Position numbers and translations under genes: made by a program. From Elusimicrobiota bacterium (lineage in GTDB: Bacteria > Elusimicrobiota > Elusimicrobia > FEN-1173), in assembly GCA_016207625.1 (NCBI GenBank), contig JACQPF010000353.1, positions 1 to 11,752 on the forward strand: 11,752 nucleotides of DNA, read 5' to 3'. This document shows positions 6,965-11,752 of the stretch, piece after piece. The first letter of the stretch is position 1, and each line of letters starts with the position of its first letter. The notes under the pieces were generated by a model that was not told the DNA's origin, did not search any database, and worked only from the letters and a program-made list of their open reading frames with translations.

Positions 6965-9900
6965 GGACGCAATATCTCTTTAGAAAAAACGTTCCTCCTG
7001 TGTTCGCTCACCTTGACAGGCATTTTGTTCGGCTTTCCTGTCCAAGCTAGAGCGAATTTCTCCACGTTTCAAGACGCCGACCTCGTCCTCGGACAAAATT
7101 CATTCGAAACGAACAGCTACGATAGGCACCCCAGTCAAGTGTCGGCCGACGGTTTGTATAATCCCTATAAGATTCATATTTCCACGACGTTAGGGAAAAC
7201 ATTCGTCGCCGATTATTCCAACCACCGCGTTTTGGTTTACAACACCGCCTCCCCGGCCAACGGCCAGGCGGCGGACGTCGTCCTGGGCCAAGCGAACTTC
7301 ACATCCAACCAACCCAACCGGGGAGCGGGCTTGGCCGCGGCCAATTCCTTATCTGGGCCGATTTCGGTTTTCACCGATGGTGTGACGTTGTATGTGGCGG
7401 ACACCAGCAACCAACGCGTGCTGATTTGGAACGATGCCTCTACCCTCACCAACGGCCAAGCCGCGAACCGTGTTTTGGGTTTTACGTCTCTGACAGGTTC
7501 TGGCGGCGGGTCCACGGCCGGCCGGTTCACGAACCCGTACGATGTCAGCGTTGCCGGCGGGAAAATCTTCGTGGCGGACTACAGCAACCACCGCGTCATG
7601 ATTTGGAACAGCACCAACGTGGTGAACGGCCAGAACGCGGACGTCGTCGTAGGCCAGCCCACATTGACCAGCAACATGCCCAACCAGGACCCCGATGGGG
7701 CCACCGGAGGCGTGATCCCTCCGACGGCCTCCACCCTCTACTATCCCACCGGCGTTTTTTCCGACGGCAACTCGCTTTTGGTGGCGGACACTTACAACTA
7801 CCGCGCCCTTATGTGGGACACCATTCCCTCCACACACAACGTTGCCGCGGACCGCGTCTTGGGACAGCCCAATTTCAGCACGAGCACGCCCCCGGGGTCG
7901 ACCACGGCCAGCAACCTGAGTCCCTACAGGGTGGGCCTGTATGGCAATAAGATTTTCGTGGCAAGTTATGGCCAATCCCGCCTCATGGTTTACAACACCA
8001 CGGCTCCGGTCAACGGCCAGGCGGCCACATGGGCCCTCGGCGCGCCGGACCTGACCACGAACGGGGGAGGAAGCACTGAAAGAGGATTGACCAACCCCAT
8101 GGGGTTTTGGAGCGACGGCACGAGGGTGTGGGTGGCGGACCTCAGCAACCACCGCATCGTCTCCTACCCTTCCATCGCCACCTTCGCCGCCGCCGACCGG
8201 GAAATCGGCCATTTGGGAAAATTCAATATCAATCTACCGAACGCCGGCCCCCATGCGGACGGGCTATATGGACCCTACGGCATGGCCACCGACGGCACGC
8301 GGTTTTACTTGAGCGATTATCACAACCACCGGGTGTTGATCCACAACAATATCAACGCGCTTTCCAACGGGCAAGCGGCGGACTACGCCCTGGGCCAGCC
8401 CGATCTTCGAACTCCCCACTACAACAACAACGGCGGCCCGGGCGGACCCCTCGATGCCTTTACGCTCTATTATCCCCAAGGCATCGCCTCCGACGGGAAA
8501 AAGCTGTTTGTGTCGGATTACAGCAACAACCGCGTTCTGTGGTGGAACAGCGTGGAAAGCTGGTCCAACGGCAAGCCGGCCGACGGAGTCCTGGGCCATA
8601 ACCTGCTGACCGAAAGCACGATGTTGACAGGAGGCGCCCGGATTTACAGTCCGTCAGGCATTTTTACGGACGGAAAGCGGCTGTTCCTCTCGAACGTCAG
8701 CGACCATCGCGTCCTTGTGTGGAACGACATATCCACCCTCACCAATGGAAAAACCGCGGACTTGGTGCTGGGACAAGCCAACCTCACGTCCTTCCCCGGG
8801 GTCAACCGTGGGGCGGGAGTTAATAATCCCACGGCCGGAGGGCTCTATAATCCCAATGCGATCTACAGTGACGGGAGAGCGCTCTACGTGGCCGATTACG
8901 GAAACGGCCGTGTTCTCCTCTGGAACAATGTGGACTCGCTTGCAGATGGCCAGAACGCCGACGTGGTGTTGGGCAAGGTCGACATGTCCACCAACACCTG
9001 CACGCCGGCCTGGCCTACGGCGGAGTGCGCCTATGCCCCATACGGCCTAGTGAGCGACGGGAAACGGTTGTTCATGGGGGAATACCAATACCGTATCCTG
9101 ATCTGGAACAACGTGCCCACGTCCAGCGGCGCGGGGGCCGACATGGTCTTGGGGGCCTCAAGCCTAACGGCGGCTCCGGATTCTTCCGTGAACATCAAAA
9201 CCAATTACGCCAGCCAGCTCATGCTCCACAAGAACCACCTTTTCACGTCACAAATCGGGTGGCAGCGCGTCACGCGATTCTCGGATCCATTGACGAACTA
9301 CGTCTCGGTGCAGGTCTCAACGCTCACGCTGCCGGCCTCGGCCCAGCAATCTTCCGTTGTGGCCATGTATAAAGTGACCCTGAACACGGCCGCGGGATCT
9401 GCCAACTGGTCCAAAATGCGAGCGAAGCGGGACGGCGGCGCCGACGCCGACATCGAGGCGTTGCAGGTTTATCTGGACAACGGCGACGGGACCTTCGATG
9501 AAGGGGCCGACGGCCCCCCGCTGGCCTCGGGCGGCATCGTCGTCCCGGGCACATTGGAGGCCGTTTTTTCGCCGACGGACGTGGTTTCCAGCATCCCAAA
9601 AGTCTACTTCGTCGTCATGAAGCTCAAGGACTCCGCCGCCTTGCAAAACCAGGCGGGGTTAAAGATCGTGAAAAACAATTATTTCTTTGATTTTTCCGAC
9701 TCCTATGTGAATATGGAGCTCCCCATCGCCTATTACTCCGGCCGGGTCACAATCACGGAGCAGCCGGACGCCCTGCAAATGTCCCTCCAGGACATGGCCC
9801 CGGACGCCTTCCCGCCCAGCACGACGGTGGCCATGGCGAAGATGACCTTGAGCGCCGACCACGACCAGGTGAAATGGACGAAAGTCCGCGCCGAGAGAGG

Positions 9901-11752
9901 GGGGACCTCCACCGACGGCATCGCCACTCTCAGGGTCTATCGTGACAACGGCGACGGTGTTTTCAACAGCGGCACGGACACGCCGCTGTCGGGCAGTTTC
10001 AACTTCGTCAACGGGGTGTCCACGGTCACTTTGAGCGGTGAAGAGACCATCACCACCACGTCGCAGGCGTATTTCCTGGCGGCCAACGTCTCGGCCTCAC
10101 CTTCCGGTTCCTTTTACGTGAAAATCTCGGCTCCGCCGATCCCCAGTTTCTCCATCAACAACAACTTCCCTTACAGCGACACCGTCAACACCGCTCCCCT
10201 CCCTTTCCAGACGGAAATTCCTCCCGCCGCGGTGACGACCCTGACGGGGACGACCTTGGCCGAACTCGGCGAACTGCGGCTCACCTGGAACGCTCCAGGC
10301 AAAGACGACAACATCGGCGCGCTGGTGGCTCCTTCTTCTTTCACCATCCAATACACCACCAGCTCCACCTTCGCTCTTTGGAGCGCCACGGGAACGCCGC
10401 TTTCCTTCGCCCCTCGCGTGGTCCTTTCGACGAACGGGGTGAACCCCGGAGATCCGCAGGCCTATACATTGACCGGGTTGTCCTCGCCGGCCACCTATTA
10501 TCTGCGCGTATGGACGGCGGACGAAACGGGCCGCATTTCGCTCATCTCCAACGGCGCCATCGGCTATACATGGGGCTGGTCCACCGGCGCCTGGCAGCAG
10601 TCGGGTTCCAGCAATTATGGCGTGGCCTGGGGCGACTCCGACAACGACGGCGATTTGGACCTTCTCTATTCTGGCTATCTCTCTTATAGCCGTTTATTGA
10701 TGAATAACGGGAACGGCTCGTTCACCGACGGGCTTTGGACGGCCCCTCCCGCGGACGGCACGTCTAATATATACGACCTCGCTTGGGGAGATTACGACGC
10801 GGACGGCGACTTGGACTTCATCGCCGCGGTCATGAGCGAAAAATCCCGGATCTACCGGAACGACGGCGGGAACCAGTTCACGCTCGCCTGGAAATCGCCG
10901 CAAAACACCTCCGCCTATCAGGCCAAATGGGGGGATTACGACAACGACGGCGACCTGGACTTCATTTTGCTCGACTCAGGCACCAAACCCATCCTGTACC
11001 GCAATGACGGCAATGACGGGTTCACGCCCATGGTCACGTTTTTCGCTCTTCCCACCACCATGAGCGCGGCCTGGGGAGACTACGACAACGACGGGGACCT
11101 GGACCTGCTTTTCGGCGTCAACAACGGGAGCGTCCGGATCTATCGAAACGCCGGGAACGGCGTTTTCGAAACGGATGCGTGGGTGTCGGCTGAAACCCAT
11201 AATGCGGGGGACGTGGCCTGGGGGGACTACGACAACGACGGTGACCTGGACATGCTGGTGGGCAACAACGGTTCCTGGCCCAACACCGTGTATCGAAACA
11301 ACAATCCCGCGAACAGTTTCATGCGGATCTGGTACGCCACTTTTACAATTGCGACCGAAAGCGTGGCCTGGGGCGACTACGACAACGACGGGGACCTGGA
11401 CCAGTTGGTCGGTGTTTACAACCAGCGCACCCGGGTATTTAAGAACAATGGGGACGCGTCGTTCACCCAAACGTGGAACACCTCGATGAACGAAAACACG
11501 CAGACCGTCGCCTGGGGCGACTATGATGACGACGGAGATTTGGATTTCGCCATGGGGAACTACGCTTCAAGCGCACGTATCTACGGCAACGACCGGGTGC
11601 AACAGGGGTTGTCGGCCAACACGGCCCCCGGCATGCCGTCGGTGACAGAAGCGCCCGAGCTGAGCTACACCCCGGGGGTCAATGTCGCCACCGTGACGTT
11701 CCGGTGGAACAAGCTGGCCGAACAGGTTGGCCCCAACCCTCACAACATTTAC
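6959..11752 (+). CDS. Giant exported protein: NHL-like propeller, beta-sandwiches, Fn3, VCBS repeats (3' end outside window)
   Basis: The frame runs open from ATG 6959 to the window end, 1598 codons without a stop; the C-terminus is missing. The start follows GAGGGA at 5 nt. Residues 1-32 form a signal peptide (charged start, TFLLCSLTLTGILFGF core, cleavage likely after ARA); the Cys is not in a lipobox. About residues 38-780 hold 11 NHL-like blades with the pattern NGQxADxVLGQ ... YxPxGIxSDGxxLxVADxSNHRVLxWN. About 782-1085 are two related beta-sandwich modules, each with an acidic loop (DNGDGTFDEGAD and DNGDGVFNSGTD). About 1088-1200 resemble fibronectin type III. About 1220-1545 are seven VCBS/FG-GAP repeats, AWGDYDNDGDLD, probably binding calcium. 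The final 50 residues (NTAPGMPSV...) start another Fn3-like domain. No catalytic domain is seen. It is likely secreted or surface-bound, and the missing end would show how it is exported or anchored. It may be co-transcribed with the barrel gene 27 nt upstream. Confidence 0.87.
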   Translation, partial: MQGRNISLEKTFLLCSLTLTGILFGFPVQARANFSTFQDADLVLGQNSFETNSYDRHPSQVSADGLYNPYKIHISTTLGKTFVADYSNHRVLVYNTASPANGQAADVVLGQANFTSNQPNRGAGLAAANSLSGPISVFTDGVTLYVADTSNQRVLIWNDASTLTNGQAANRVLGFTSLTGSGGGSTAGRFTNPYDVSVAGGKIFVADYSNHRVMIWNSTNVVNGQNADVVVGQPTLTSNMPNQDPDGATGGVIPPTASTLYYPTGVFSDGNSLLVADTYNYRALMWDTIPSTHNVAADRVLGQPNFSTSTPPGSTTASNLSPYRVGLYGNKIFVASYGQSRLMVYNTTAPVNGQAATWALGAPDLTTNGGGSTERGLTNPMGFWSDGTRVWVADLSNHRIVSYPSIATFAAADREIGHLGKFNINLPNAGPHADGLYGPYGMATDGTRFYLSDYHNHRVLIHNNINALSNGQAADYALGQPDLRTPHYNNNGGPGGPLDAFTLYYPQGIASDGKKLFVSDYSNNRVLWWNSVESWSNGKPADGVLGHNLLTESTMLTGGARIYSPSGIFTDGKRLFLSNVSDHRVLVWNDISTLTNGKTADLVLGQANLTSFPGVNRGAGVNNPTAGGLYNPNAIYSDGRALYVADYGNGRVLLWNNVDSLADGQNADVVLGKVDMSTNTCTPAWPTAECAYAPYGLVSDGKRLFMGEYQYRILIWNNVPTSSGAGADMVLGASSLTAAPDSSVNIKTNYASQLMLHKNHLFTSQIGWQRVTRFSDPLTNYVSVQVSTLTLPASAQQSSVVAMYKVTLNTAAGSANWSKMRAKRDGGADADIEALQVYLDNGDGTFDEGADGPPLASGGIVVPGTLEAVFSPTDVVSSIPKVYFVVMKLKDSAALQNQAGLKIVKNNYFFDFSDSYVNMELPIAYYSGRVTITEQPDALQMSLQDMAPDAFPPSTTVAMAKMTLSADHDQVKWTKVRAERGGTSTDGIATLRVYRDNGDGVFNSGTDTPLSGSFNFVNGVSTVTLSGEETITTTSQAYFLAANVSASPSGSFYVKISAPPIPSFSINNNFPYSDTVNTAPLPFQTEIPPAAVTTLTGTTLAELGELRLTWNAPGKDDNIGALVAPSSFTIQYTTSSTFALWSATGTPLSFAPRVVLSTNGVNPGDPQAYTLTGLSSPATYYLRVWTADETGRISLISNGAIGYTWGWSTGAWQQSGSSNYGVAWGDSDNDGDLDLLYSGYLSYSRLLMNNGNGSFTDGLWTAPPADGTSNIYDLAWGDYDADGDLDFIAAVMSEKSRIYRNDGGNQFTLAWKSPQNTSAYQAKWGDYDNDGDLDFILLDSGTKPILYRNDGNDGFTPMVTFFALPTTMSAAWGDYDNDGDLDLLFGVNNGSVRIYRNAGNGVFETDAWVSAETHNAGDVAWGDYDNDGDLDMLVGNNGSWPNTVYRNNNPANSFMRIWYATFTIATESVAWGDYDNDGDLDQLVGVYNQRTRVFKNNGDASFTQTWNTSMNENTQTVAWGDYDDDGDLDFAMGNYASSARIYGNDRVQQGLSANTAPGMPSVTEAPELSYTPGVNVATVTFRWNKLAEQVGPNPHNIY
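7130..9115 (+). repeat. Eleven NHL-like propeller blades
   Basis: The VADxSNHRVL motif or a variant starts near 7205, 7394, 7571, 7781, 7958, 8132, 8309, 8510, 8687, 8888 and 9074. Blade spacing is therefore 58 to 70 residues. Blades 5 (VASYGQSRLMVYN) and 11 (MGEYQYRILIWN) are the most degenerate. Eleven blades exceed one six- to eight-bladed propeller, so two propellers or one unusual large one are possible. Confidence 0.8.
10620..11590 (+). repeat. Seven VCBS/FG-GAP repeats
   Basis: Tandem WGD(Y/S)D(N/A/D)DGDLD motifs have their Trp codon at 10628, 10784, 10928, 11072, 11219, 11369 and 11513, a period of 144-156 bp (48-52 residues). Each carries the DxDxDGDxD calcium-binding loop. The core DNA (about 35 bp) is nearly identical among copies 3 to 6. 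Such repeats are typical blades of FG-GAP propellers in exported proteins; seven would fit a complete propeller. Confidence 0.88.

Noticed and set aside
6959..7057. Lipoprotein signal at the N-terminus of the large secreted protein (Cys15)
   Set aside because: The Cys sits in the hydrophobic core after F-L-L, without the small residue needed before the lipobox Cys, and a better signal-peptidase I site (ARA) follows.
7349..8212. A 287-codon minus-strand open frame within the propeller region, and similar ones at 8264-8599 and 10976-11470
   Set aside because: These are shadows of the repeated GC-rich blades of the large plus-strand gene, whose frame is uninterrupted and has clear repeat structure.

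Overview
The window is 11.75 kb of GC-rich bacterial DNA. All six genes lie on the + strand and are tightly packed; I see no rRNA, tRNA, CRISPR array or insertion sequence. The mix of a sigma-54-type factor, a PorV/PorQ-family outer-membrane barrel with TPRs, and a giant exported propeller/VCBS protein points to a Gram-negative bacterium with an outer membrane. Elusimicrobiota or a similar poorly cultured phylum seems plausible, but this is an impression from gene content, not a phylogenetic result.

Region 1 (1-5375) looks like one operon. Three genes encode long, charged coiled-coil proteins (the first is cut by the window start). The fourth encodes a short, divergent sigma-54 (RpoN-like) factor. 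Gaps are 15 nt, 3 nt and a 4-nt ATGA overlap, so co-transcription and translational coupling are likely. The three coiled-coil proteins share no obvious catalytic domain. Each carries a short aromatic/basic, probably amphipathic helix at or near one terminus, with a partly shared motif, which suggests related anchoring or docking.

Region 2 (5376-5419) is a 44-nt intergenic gap holding the most interesting signal. A good -24/-12 (sigma-54-type) promoter match starts just after the stop codon of the sigma-54-like gene. Its predicted transcription start falls in the loop of a hairpin whose right arm contains the Shine-Dalgarno of the next gene. Readthrough RNA could fold and hide this site or terminate there, while RNA from the local promoter would lack the left arm.

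Region 3 (5420-11752) encodes a PorV/PorQ-like barrel with a C-terminal TPR domain. It is followed after 27 nt by an exported protein of at least 1598 residues, open at the window end. This protein has about 11 NHL-like propeller blades, two beta-sandwich modules with acidic EF-hand-like loops, an Fn3-like domain and seven VCBS/FG-GAP repeats. Its start codon lies in an 8-bp inverted repeat. A working model, inferred only, is that the alternative sigma factor made by region 1 controls an outer-membrane/secretion locus in region 3.
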